A program made the position numbers and the translations under genes. From NCBI GenBank assembly GCA_018806915.1, contig JAGKQI010000071.1, forward strand, positions 265,580-329,579: a DNA stretch of 64,000 nucleotides, in the 5' to 3' direction. Numbering within the stretch: the stretch's first letter is position 1; each line of letters starts with the position of its first letter. The notes beneath the pieces were generated by a model. It was given only the letters and a program-made list of their open reading frames with translations, was not told the origin of the DNA and did no database searches. This DNA is from Phytophthora colocasiae. Lineage: Eukaryota > Oomycota > Peronosporomycetes > Peronosporales > Peronosporaceae. This document shows, piece by piece, positions 21,294 to 31,900 of this stretch.

Positions 21294-23426
21294 CATAACG
21301 AAAAGGTCCTTGCGGTCAATATGAGCCTCTCAGCGTTTGTGCCTACAAACACCCAGAAGGCACGAACGACTGCGATCAGCGCGTTCGATAGAATGCTGGA
21401 GCTCGAGGGTGTCAGCATGGAATTGTTTCGTGCTAGCATGCTTACAGACCCTTCAGGAAAACGCTTAGCTGCAACAATGGACCGGTTCGGCTATTATCTC
21501 GCCACAAATGACGGTAAGAAAGGTAAGCTAGCTCGTAACACTGCTACATCGTACTATAGAAATGTGAAGCTGTGGCTATTTGATGAGTTCCGCATCTGCG
21601 TTTACCCACGGAAATGAACTTGTTAAAACAAGGGAAAACTCTAGATAAACATTGCTTAAAACGTGAGAAAGGAGGGCTTGTTAACAAAGCACCACCGTGT
21701 ACTAAAGAGGACTTAGGTTCTCTAATTCGTTATGTGTATAGTAATGCGCGTGTCACTTCGGACTACCAAGATGCTGCGCTAGCCTGCCTCATGTGGCATT
21801 GCTTCGGGCGCTCGTCAGATCTAGGCTACCTACGCAAGCAACACGTGTCAGTATCAGCGGATGGTGTCTTCTACCTGCGGCTTCTCCGGGTTAAAACGGC
21901 TGAGGAACAAGGGTTAACGCTCGTACCTGATAAGGAGGACTTCCTTACATGCCCAATCCACTCGCTCGCAGTAGCTCTCGTGATGCAGACCGCGCCCTGC
22001 CCAGCTCTGCTCAGCCAGCTCCCAGAGCTTGCGGTGGCAAGTGAGCCGCTAGTCCCCGGTGTGGCATTGCAGGACTTGCTCGAAGCCGATCCTGCGATAC
22101 TCAGGGTCGGAAGGATGGCGCCTTCGTCTACGATCGCCGCTTCTGCTCCCAGCTGTCGCCCAAGCCCCGGTCCTACAAGCAAAGAAGCACAAGTGAGCAG
22201 CACAACAAAGTCGAATGCAGGGGAGAAAACCCGTGGAGAGGACGGTGTTCAGGCGTACGTTAACCGCCTCCTCAAGCGCGTCGCTGAGCCGCTGGAGCCA
22301 ACACCGACTTGACATCCCACTCCTTCAGGCGCGGAGGCGCCCAACATACCAACGGAGATGATCGCCTTGCTGCCCAGTGGATCTTCGACCGCGGCGCGTG
22401 GGACATGAGCAAGGTCAACAAAGGCTTTGCCTACGTGTATAACACGCCGCGGGAGGACCGGAAGGTTGCGCGAGTGCTGAGCGGGTGGAGGAGGCCGACG
22501 CAGCTCCTGTCGTTCTTGACACTGCAGCGCTGGACCATGGATCTCAAGAGCGGCTGGCATGCTTGAGTCAATTCTTGTTTAGCACCTGTACAGGACTCAA
22601 GGAAAGCAATCTCAACGTTAGCAGCAAGGTCCTCACCGTCCTCACAGCGTACCTGGTCCGCTACTACCCGCAGTTGAAAGCGCTTGCTCCGGACGCCCCG
22701 GTCGTAGATCGCGTAGGAGAGTGCTTGGGCTCAGCAGGGATCTCGGAGGCCGACGCGCTAGCCTTGTCGGTTGCGCTTAATGAGCAAGCTTCACCTGAAC
22801 CTGTAAAGAACAAGAACAGGAGGACAAGATGCACACATGCCAAGTACATCATCACCTTTTCGCTGTCATTGATGAGCTTATCGCCTCAAACCGGGCCCTC
22901 TGCGCGCCTTACTATCGTCGAATCCGCGTTTCTAAAATCTAAACGAAAACAAGCACCCGAAGAACAACCACAAGAACAAACCACGTTAGATCAAGAGCCA
23001 AGACCCAAGCGCAGAAAGAAAGCGACTACAAACCTGTCCAGCGCCTGGTTTGAATGGTACACGCGGGTGCCTCGTGTCTGGAACTCTGCTGATCGCCAGA
23101 AGAAGTCAGAGTATCGCCACGTCATCGCCTTCATGAAGCTCTTCCTGACTGACGGCTTCGCGCTCGACCCCAACGCTCCGGACTACAAGGACAAAGTGTT
23201 GGACACCGGACGTCGGGCTGAGAAAGCAGTGCTTGACTTCTTAAAGTCGCGGAACGTCAATGCGAAGGGAGCTGGGAGCGTCTTGCGCGTTCTGCGCCCA
23301 CTTCACAAGAGCGGCGTCTTCGACGATCACATCGCCGCATACAGGACGCTAGTTGCTGTCGGAAGAATCGCTGATCCTGCACCTGCGGACACCCAAGACA
23401 TCCTAGCCACTGTAGGACATGTCTAA
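21250..23426 (+). mobile_element. Decayed Crypton-type transposon with broken tyrosine recombinase
   Basis: Frames at 21291-21617, 21614-22312, 22309-22566 and 22485-23426 are consecutive parts of one tyrosine recombinase interrupted by at least three frame changes (near 21613, 22308 and 22490-22520). The second part has the first catalytic Arg context (CLMWHCFGRSSDLGYLRK). The third has the HxxR box in HSFRRGGAQH, then AYVYNTPREDRKVARVLSGW, which contains the candidate nucleophilic Tyr. This arrangement matches Crypton recombinases, which are common in oomycetes. The C-terminal frame adds a Lys-rich stretch (KRRKKATTNLSSAWFEWYTR) and a helical DNA-binding-like domain. No reverse transcriptase or DDE transposase is present. 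The element cannot encode a full enzyme as it stands. Confidence 0.8.
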
Positions 23427-23643
23427 ACCGGTTAGATTGCATCAGTAATTCTTTAAAAAACGCACCACCACCACAGCGCCAAAACCTCACAGGACACAGG
23501 ATTTCCAGTACTCATCTGCAGCAGCACTTCATTGTATCAGAGGCACGACACAGCAGGAACTCGACGCGGCCATGCCAAGTGCAGATGCACGGCACTGAAG
23601 CGCAATGGCCGCTGCACCAGCAACCAGCGCCAAACTTGAATGA

Positions 23644-23714
23644 TAACACCGGCCTGAATTGAACAGGCACCTCAGAGCCGAAGCTCTGCGCTCTTGCCAT
23701 TGAGCTACGGTGTT
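23644..23714 (-). tRNA. tRNA-like sequence, Arg(TCG)-type with a 6-nt anticodon loop (probable pseudogene or SINE head)
   Basis: Read on the minus strand, a full cloverleaf folds. The acceptor stem AACACCG pairs with CGGTGTT (7/7) and the D stem GCTC with GAGC. The anticodon stem CAGAG pairs with CTCTG, and the T stem GCCTG with CAGGC around loop TTCAATT. The A box (TAGCTCAATGG) and B box (TGTTCAATTCA) fit Pol III promoters. The anticodon loop is CTTCGG, six bases rather than seven; if position 38 is missing, the anticodon would be TCG (Arg). All stems are perfect, so this is a recent derivative or an unusual tRNA. It lies just downstream of the Crypton relic. Confidence 0.5.
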
Positions 23715-24487
23715 GGAATTAAGGGGGGGCTGGAGTCGACGTCTGCTGAGGCTTGATCGTGAGCTCTGAAAAAAGAAGACTGAGAGCGTGGGCCACGTGT
23801 CGGCAAACTGGCAGCCAATAGCTTTCGTTGGGACAGAAGGCTATTGGTTATTGGCTGATGGACTTACCAATCAAAAACTTATCATTGACTACAGCTTCTG
23901 ATTGGACCATGCACGAGCTAATAATATGCCTTGTAGGAGCTGGACTGCTTCTAATTGTAGCCCCTCTGCCAAGAAGCTGGTCTCATTAATGAATATACCG
24001 GCTCATGTGCACATGTGCTCTGGAGCAAATATGCTTGAATACACAAAATAGCGTTTTTCTCGGCCCAGAGGCCTCTAGAGGCGATTTCCTCGCGGTTGTA
24101 TGAAAGTATGAAAGCTGACTTGAAACGATAAATGTACCGTACATAATGTATAACTTACGATTTTTCACTATTTCCGATTTGCCCTGGCTTTGGCGAGTTT
24201 CCTGCTTGTCGAAAAATGTAGGGATGTCGGAACGGCCGCGATATGGAAAATGCCAACAAATCAGGGATTGGGGACACGGAGTTTCACTATGGTTGAATGT
24301 GTACACCACGCGTACACCAAGTTGTAAGTAGAACTTTCCACCAGTATGCGCTTGACCTTGCGATTGATGAATGACTGCTTCTCCTCTGAATCTTTTCTTC
24401 GTGTGACAGCATTTGACAATTCTAGTTTGAGAAAAAATTGGAGAAGTATTTGGTGATATGGCTTCATCTTTTTGATTGCCACCACCA
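23715..24487. other. Intergenic region, no gene seen
   Basis: About 770 bp between the tRNA-like sequence and the renalase stop. It includes related CCAAT/ATTGG segments (CCAATAGC near 23815, GGCTATTGG near 23838, CCAATC near 23868) that partly form an inverted repeat. Open frames have no family resemblance. Confidence 0.4.
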
Positions 24488-25873
24488 TCAAAGAGAACTT
24501 CCGATATCCTTGCCCTGTAAAAAGTTGGCAGCCGTTTTAGCAGACAAAAGGCAATTGTCGAAGCCCGATCCGAGGAAACTGTCGCCGGCTACGATGATGC
24601 GTGGGTTGGTGCTGAGAACGAGAGCAGCTACCGGATCCTCTCCCTCCGCAGTGTTTGGGTCGTGGTAAGGCACGGTCACCTGCGAGATACTGTACGATGT
24701 ACGATGTCATGAGTCAAAAGCATCTGGGGACACTAGCGAAATACAATAGCAAACGTACCGCCAACGGTGTAAACGAGCATCGTGTTCAGCTGGAAGAGAT
24801 GGTAACACCTCCCGCAGTTCCTTGGTGATAATAGCCAGGATCTCGTCGTTGGGGCGAGTGTCATCTATGAATGCTGAGCCGAAGGGCACTGACGTGTGTA
24901 CGATCAGCGACGGTGGAGACTTGTCACTAGCGCGTTTCTTGCGGTGATCCCAGCACAGGAAGCGGACGACATCACTCTCGTTGTTGGAAACGTATTTGGC
25001 TGTCCACACCAGCTCCTCCACTGTTGGAATTGCCTTTTCGTCGAAAACGTAGGCTGCAGCAAAACGCTGAGAGTATGTCACACTTTCCAACGCGCGCATA
25101 ATTTCCGGCGCGACGTGGAAAGAGTTGCTTTTCTTGAGAATTGCAAGGACCTGGTGAAGTGCACAACATCACATCAATTGAGCATTGAGACGGCACGAAA
25201 AAAATCTTTAACCGAAGGATCGTACGTTCGGAATGGGGCACGTCAACACCAATTCCTCCACAACTTCCTCCTTCCCGTCATTCGTTGTCACTTGTATGCT
25301 CTTGTCATCCAATACCTGAAAACTCTCCAAGTGCGTCGACAACTTCGCCTCGGTACCTGATCACAATTAAGCATAAAATCGTAAACCATCTTCACTACAC
25401 CGTAATCTCCAGCCATTTCCTCAGTAAACTCACCCTCCAATAAATGCTCCACCATGGCTCGAAAGCCCTTCCCGTCTGGGGAAACGAGGTGCGACTTCAC
25501 AGGTCCCTTGTGCGGGTCATCAGCGATTTCGTTCTCGGCGAATGGCACCAAATGGCCGCTGTTTGTTAATTTCTGACGGAAATCGTCGTTGTGATCTGAC
25601 TTGGGCGTCCAGTATTGCGCCCCCATGTCCACATGGACGTTCCGCTGCTTCGGGAAGGACCTTTAACATAACCAATTCCATCAGCACTAGGACAGTTGAT
25701 ACATCTCTACCTCTGTCGCTTTACCTGGCCATAACACGCCCCCCTAGGATGCTATTGCGGTCCCAAACCATGACGTCCGACACATATCCTCTAGTGAGCT
25801 TAGCTTCTTGCAACAGTCGCGCCAAGGCAGCGCCTGTCAAGCCTCCGCCTACGATCAGCGTTCTACTCACCAT
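24488..25873 (-). CDS. Renalase-like FAD/NAD(P) oxidoreductase
   Basis: Flavoprotein of the renalase family, whose animal member oxidises aberrant NAD(P)H isomers. Five exons (25725-25873, 25434-25660, 25226-25356, 24759-25150, 24488-24689) give 366 residues. The N-terminal dinucleotide-binding loop is VGGGLTGAALARLLQEA, followed by WDRNSILGGRVMA. The conserved MGAQYWTP segment lies in exon 2. The exon 2-3 intron was placed at GTGAGT (25433) because this keeps frame and gives the family's spacing. Exon 4 ends in RWR, continued by ISQVTVPYHDP across the last junction. The C-terminal FAD segment is IIVAGDSFLGSGFDNCLLSA. No signal peptide is visible. Substrate is inferred from family only. Confidence 0.87.
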
Positions 25874-25952
25874 TATTGTCTTGATTTGATACAGTTGAAG
25901 CCGGAGGATACTTTGCCTCTTATTGGTCAATACTAAAATTGGAAGAGACGTT

Positions 25953-25971
25953 ATCCAATCAAATCAGACTA
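25953..25971. promoter_or_regulatory. CCAAT-containing 19-mer (copy 2) in a divergent promoter
   Basis: This is identical to the 19-mer at 21080-21098. It sits in the 181-bp gap between the renalase ATG (25873, minus) and the ATG of the plus-strand gene at 26055, so it could serve both. An inverted CCAAT (TTATTGGTCA) lies nearby at 25921-25930. Confidence 0.45.
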
Positions 25972-26054
25972 TTCCATTTATAGATAGAGGGCGCGGGGTA
26001 GGGTCCTGCTTGTCCTGATACAAAACTGGCCGGAAGAAGACTACACTTGGGACG

Positions 26055-27670
26055 ATGGCGCACACTAGCGGCTCGACGGAGCCGGCGCTCTCGGAGGCGC
26101 TAGGGGCTGATGACATCAACGTGAGTTTCCCAGCGCTTCGACCAGCCTCCGTCTTCCAGTTAGCGGGCGCTACGACCACCGGAAGCGGCCGCTTTGTGCT
26201 CCCCGACGTGGCATTGCGCAAAGTTGTCAAGAAACCAATTTTCGAGGTGCATTAGCGATATTTTGGACGACAATTGTTGCTGTGCTGCATATGACAATTA
26301 TTAACAGTTTTTTGCTGCAGAACTTTGACGAAACGGCGTATAACGTGAAGCCACCGACGCAAATGTTACGCTTTATTGATGGCCTGCGGTACCATAAACC
26401 TACGCCTGAAGAGAGCGAAACGCTAAATCTCAGCAGTGCCACCGAGAGGATTTATCTCCATGTGCTCAATGACGTATGCAATTGTATTGCCAATGATCTT
26501 TGATAAAGTGGAAAAAAAAGTATCTAACGAAGTGACAATGGTAGATTCTGATGATGTGTGGTGCGCGCAAAGGAGCTCGGTTCAGTTCGCTGGATGTAAA
26601 CCGTCTGAGAATTATTGCCGAAGGACTGGAAAGTAGATACGAAGCAGTGGACGAAACGTTCCACTCGTTGCCGACCGAGGTGATGCGGTATCGTTTCCCT
26701 GGCGTGAAGAAATTGGAAGACGATCCGTCGCATTTCGAGTTCCTTTGCAATCGCCGTCGGAACAGTTTGGTGGGGATGGAGGGATTGGATCCAGAAGACC
26801 AAGTACGACGACAGGCTTTTCATTTTCAGTGGCTGGCGCGGCAGTATGTAGTGACGTTTGCACAGTTGAAGACGGCGATGCAAGAAATCTGCGACCGTGT
26901 CCAGAAGGATATGGCCGCTTTGGGAGGGATGTCCGCACCTACCCTTGCGGATATCAATGATGCAGGTATGTCATCACAGCGTTATCGCTCAGATCGTGCA
27001 GGGTATACTCATTGGTGTGTGGATTTGGTTTTGTGTCTGATGTTTTTGGTTGGACCATTTTGCTGCGCAGTAGAAGCAGAGTTTGAGGCGAAAACACATC
27101 GGCCGTTCCCGACGTTTCTCTTCGTCCTCATTCAGAAATACCATCGCGAGCGGCGCAACAACAACACGGCGTGGAGCACCGATTCCGATGAGCCGCCTGT
27201 GGACTCCATTGGGCAGTTCGCCCTCTATTTATCTAGCATCTTACTCCAGCCTGCACCGATGACGGTTGCGGAGTTACACAGTGTCCAAGTGCTGCTGCAA
27301 GTTGTGTAAGTGTATTGTGGGTGGATTGAGTTTGGGATAATTTGTAACGACTGTGATGCTACGAATTTACAGCAAAGCAGAGTTCCACGTAGACTACCAT
27401 TCGATGGTTCTCGTGGTGACGAAGGTAGTACACGCAGACGGTCAAGTGATCGTGAATACCTCGTGCTTAGATAGCGGAGCAAATGGCGCTGATCATCATC
27501 GACGAAACGGCGACGTCCGGGTGCTCACACACGACGCGTTGGGCTCGCTGCTCTTCGCCTTCTTGACAACAGTTCGCGAGCTGCGGCTGGTCCCGCGCGA
27601 GAAAGAGCTTCTGAACCGCGGGAAGAAGAAGGAGATGAAGAAGAGCGTCGATGACGCATCAATAGGATAG
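26055..27670 (+). CDS. Unrecognised five-exon gene, 432-residue protein
   Basis: Exons 26055-26246, 26321-26473, 26545-26965, 27071-27305 and 27373-27670 give 432 residues. The ATG opens MAHTSGSTEPALSEALGADD. All introns are GT-AG and the frame is continuous. No signal peptide or membrane segment is seen once the introns are removed; hydrophobic stretches in the raw frames fall inside introns. The middle is helical with conserved-looking aromatic and charged residues (RRQAFHFQWLARQYVVTFAQ, RPFPTFLFVLIQKYHRERRN). The C-terminus is basic (REKELLNRGKKKEMKKSV). I do not recognise any family. The ordered exon structure and good splice sites argue for a real gene. It is divergent from renalase. Confidence 0.72.
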
Positions 27671-28967
27671 AGGAGATACCGTGGGCTCGTGGATAGGAGT
27701 GCAGTGTCCGTACAAATAGTTGAGCCCTCCGATCCCCTCTCTCTGCTCCGTTATAGATCATGTAAACACGCTAGGATGAAGTTGAAGGGCTCTACTGGGA
27801 TCCTATGCCCACGATCGGATCCTGGAGCCCGTGACTCGACAAACCCAGTCGTAAATTCATTCGTGTAGCCAAGTTGTCGGCAAATCTAAAAGCAAAGGGC
27901 GACTGGGCAATGCATGACCTTTCTGTATCGTATCGTGGTGCACAACGACCCATGCACAAGTCACGTCGCGACGTTGCTGTTGTTTGTTGGATTTTGGTAG
28001 ACGACCAAACGCGGTAGAGCATGAAAATTTTGCAACTTTTGCCGGTGCTGCCGTCTACAATATAGTGCTACGTGAATGCCGCCTGTGGCACGCAGGTGAC
28101 AGGCACTTGTCGCCGCTCGTTCAGCCGTTACAGAAAGTGTAGTATGACCACCAAAAGCTCTTTGTCTCGACCGGCTCCAACATACACATACTACTTGTAA
28201 TTAGTGTTGCGTTAGACACGGGTGCAACGTACGTCTCCAAGCAGCGGCTGGCAAAGACAAGTGGATCATGTGTGACCTGTATCCATTGAAACTTTTCGAG
28301 TCCAGAAAAGTTGCCTTGAGCATGGCCAATTAGTGCAATTTCACGGGTGGAAGAGCTAAAGTTGCAAAAAAAAAAAATTCTCCAATTTCCCCCCCCGCAA
28401 CATGCGATCCATCGCGATTTCCACCACCACATTCGCAGCTTCTCGATCGCCGTCTGGCAGTTTCCTCCAATTCTCCACTCCAATTTGGAGCCCAAGTCCA
28501 AGTGCATGAAGCACCGCAGCAACAGAGGACGCGTAGGAGACAGTTCGTTTTTCGGTACAGTACGCAGTCTGGTCGGCCATAGACTGAACCACGACCTTTT
28601 GCTTCTACTAGTACTAGTATTATACACCACCCCACTCTCCAACTTTCCCTCTTCATTCTCTATAAAGGTACATTTACATCTAATTTCTCTATCACAACTA
28701 AAAATAGTATTGTATCATTTCCCACAGCAATATTAATTCTCACAAGACGGAAAGTATATGAGTAGCAGCGTCCCTACCTTCCCTACCTGATCGTGGTGGG
28801 GTTGTGTGGCAGCGTCATTGCTCGATGCGACCAAGTTGGGCTTGCAACTGACTCCCTCACACAATAACGGCCCCGCCGGCAGAGTGCTCGAAGTCGCCCA
28901 AAAGCTCAGCATCTTCCCATCCAGTAAGGCGGCAGGGCAGGAGGCACCACCAGTGTCCAATCCGACC
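27671..28967. other. Intergenic region and probable myosin 5' leader
   Basis: About 1.3 kb without a supportable gene. It contains a run of 11 A and 8 C near 28366-28396. The string CTTCATTCTC at 28651-28660 resembles the oomycete initiator (TCATTYY). A GTACAT...CCCACAG pair (about 28669-28727) could bound a 5'-UTR intron. The myosin frame stays open upstream of its first ATG as far as 28806 but has no in-frame ATG there. Minus-strand frames at 28121-28656 have no family signal. Confidence 0.45.
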
Positions 28968-31900
28968 ATGGACGTGGGTGCACAGGTGGAAGTACAGTTA
29001 GCGCCGCAGAAATGGCGACGCGGCCAGGTCATCGACCGCTACGTGAGTCCCATCGAGGCTTCGGGCGCTGTCATCGTCGTTAAGTTCGAAGACGGTAGTG
29101 TGGCTGAACGAGGCGTCCCGGAAGATGTGAACCAGGACGCACCGGACGTCCGCGTCATCACTCCAGCTCAAGGCCAACAGTTCGATGTGGACGACCTCAC
29201 GCAGCTCATTGAATTGGACGAGACGACGATTCTTTCCGCTTTGGAGACGCGATTCGCCCAACAGAAAATTTATACCAACACAGGGGCGATTCTACTAGCT
29301 GTGAACCCGTTCCAGAAGATCTCTGATGTTTATAGTAAAGACACGATGGCCAAGTACTTGTTGTCCTTCGAGTCCAGAAACAGCTCCATGCGCAGTAAAG
29401 GGAACGAACCCATGCCTCCACACATCTATAATGTGGCTGGAGAGGCGTATAAGGCTATGATGCTTGGACTGAACGGAGTTATGAGTGACCAGAGTATTCT
29501 CGTGAGTGGAGAGAGCGGCAGTGGCAAGACGGAAAGTACCAAGTTCCTCATGGAATACTTAGCACAGGCAGGTGCGAACAATCTAGCGGCATCCGTAGCA
29601 GGAAAGAGTCCCGAGGGGATCGCAGCCAAAGTGCTGCAGACAAACATTCTCCTCGAATCCTTCGGTAACGCGCGCACTTTACGCAATGACAACTCCAGTC
29701 GCTTCGGCAAGTTCATCAAGCTGCACTTTACCAGCGGCGGGAGACTCACAGGCGCCAGTATCCAGACATATCTGCTTGAGAAGGTTCGGCTTGTATCACA
29801 GTCCAAGGGTGAGCGGAATTACCACATTTTCTACGAAATGGCGATCGGTGCAGCCCCCGCAGCTCGTAAACGCTGGTTCCTGGACCCTCCTAAAGGTCAT
29901 GTGATGCCTCCTGGAGACACGGAAGTCACGGAGACAACGCGCCAGTTCCTGCACTACCGGTATTTGAACCAGAGCGAGTGCTACCAGCGTCGAGACGGCG
30001 TCAAGGACTCGGACATGTTCCGACGGGTCATGGACGCCATGGATATCGTAGGTTTTACGTCTGCTGAACGTGCAGGTATTTTCGACATCCTGGCGTCACT
30101 CATGCACATTGGCAATTTGTCCTTTGAGCACGATGAGAACAGCGACAGATTGGGCCAGTCCATGGGGCCGGGGGCTGGTAAGTCGGACTTGGCGCCTAGC
30201 TGCATCTGGTCCCGTAATGCCGCTGCCACCTTGATGGCCGTGGACGCGACCAAGCTGGAGCGTGCACTGAGCGTGCGTCGTATTCGCGCGGGAACGGATT
30301 TCGTGAGTATGAAGCTCTCCGCTGCTCAGGCTAACAACGCCCGTGACGCGCTCGCAAAGGCACTGTACGGCCGCTTGTTCGACTGGATGGTGAAGAAGAT
30401 CAACCACTTCCTCAAGATGGACGACAGCCAGAAGGCCAAGGGCGGCCTTCACTTTATCGGAATTCTGGACATTTTCGGCTTCGAGGTGTTCCCGAAGAAC
30501 TCGTTCGAGCAGCTCTGTATCAACTTTGCCAATGAGACGCTACAGCAACAGTTCAACGACTACGTGTTCAAGGCGGAACAGCGCGAGTACGAGTCTCAGG
30601 GCGTGGACTGGAAGTACGTCGAGTTCTGTGATAACCAGGACTGCGTCAACTTGATCTCGCAGCGTCCGACCGGCATCTTGTCTCTAATTGACGAGGAGTG
30701 TGTCATGCCCAAGGGAAGCGACACGACGCTGGCGTCCAAGCTCTACCGCGCGTGTGGCACTCATCCTCGTTTTGAGGCTTCCCGTATTCAGCGAGCACGT
30801 GGCCTTTTCACTGTTGTACACTACGCAGGCCACGTGGAATACTCGTCCGATGGATTCCTGGAAAAGAACAAGGATGTTCTGCACCAAGAGGCTGTGGATA
30901 TGCTCGTGTACTCTACAAGGGAAGACAGCTTTACTCGTACTCTGTGTGAAGGCCTTGGTGGCTCACGGGATCGCGCGAAGTCATCTCCGCGTCAACGCGC
31001 ACAAACGAGCAAACACCGCGGCGCGAGTGTCGGTCTTCAGTTCAAGGAACAGCTTACGACATTGTTGGAGACGCTGCAACAGACGAACCCTCACTACGTG
31101 CGTTGTCTCAAACCCAACGAGCTCTGTAAGGCTGGCATCTACGAGCGTGAGCGTGTGTTGAACCAACTGCGCTGCAACGGAGTGATGGAGGCAGTTCGTG
31201 TGGCGAGAGCAGGATATCCGATCCGGTTACCGCACGACGAGTTTGTCGCTCGCTACTTCAGTCTAAGCAGATCTAAGAACCCGAAGAACCCGCTACTGGT
31301 AAAGAAGCAAGGGTCTTCGTTTGGATTGCCTGATACAGATTCGGACGAGAACCTGGCAGTTGTAAGTAGCGAGGCCAAGGAGCTGCTGAAGGGACTGCTT
31401 GATGTGATCCCGAAGGAGAGCGACGCCAACCCCCAGGGTGCCTGCGAACGACCGGACCAAGGCCAGTTCACCACTAAGTGTGTTGCAGTGGGCATTCAGA
31501 TGGGATTTACCAAGATGTTCATGAAGAAACCGACGTACGAGTTTCTGGAGGAAATGCGCTCCCAGCGACTGCACCGTCACATGATCAAGATCTTCTACGC
31601 TGTGTTGTGTATCACTGCCCGTGTGCGCTATCTGCGTTACCTTCATGCCGTCAAGACGTTGCAAATTCGATTCCGCTACAAGAAACTCCAAAAGCTGCGT
31701 CGTCGCCGTCAGATTATGATGATCAGGAGGAAAAACGCAGGCAAAGTGCAGGGCTTCATCCGTACTGTGGTGCAGCGCAAGAAGTTTGTACAGTTCATCG
31801 CTGTTGTACGAATGCTGCAGTGCCGCTTCCGGTTCCGCCGAAGGATGCGAGCAAAGCAAATGGAGGCAGATCGTAGCAGGAAAATGGCCGACTTGAAGCA

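Noticed and set aside
25357..25433. Coding read-through in renalase (EFTEEMAGDYGVVKMVYD)
   Set aside because: A GTGAGT donor and GATCAG acceptor bound it, and splicing restores frame with the next exon; reading through does not.
28121..28656. Minus-strand frames of 108-173 codons
   Set aside because: They contain homopolymer-coded stretches (Phe, Gly runs) and no conserved motif.
28806..28967. Upstream extension of the myosin frame as coding sequence
   Set aside because: It begins at GTG with no in-frame ATG and no myosin-like sequence; the first ATG (28968) starts a normal N-terminal segment.
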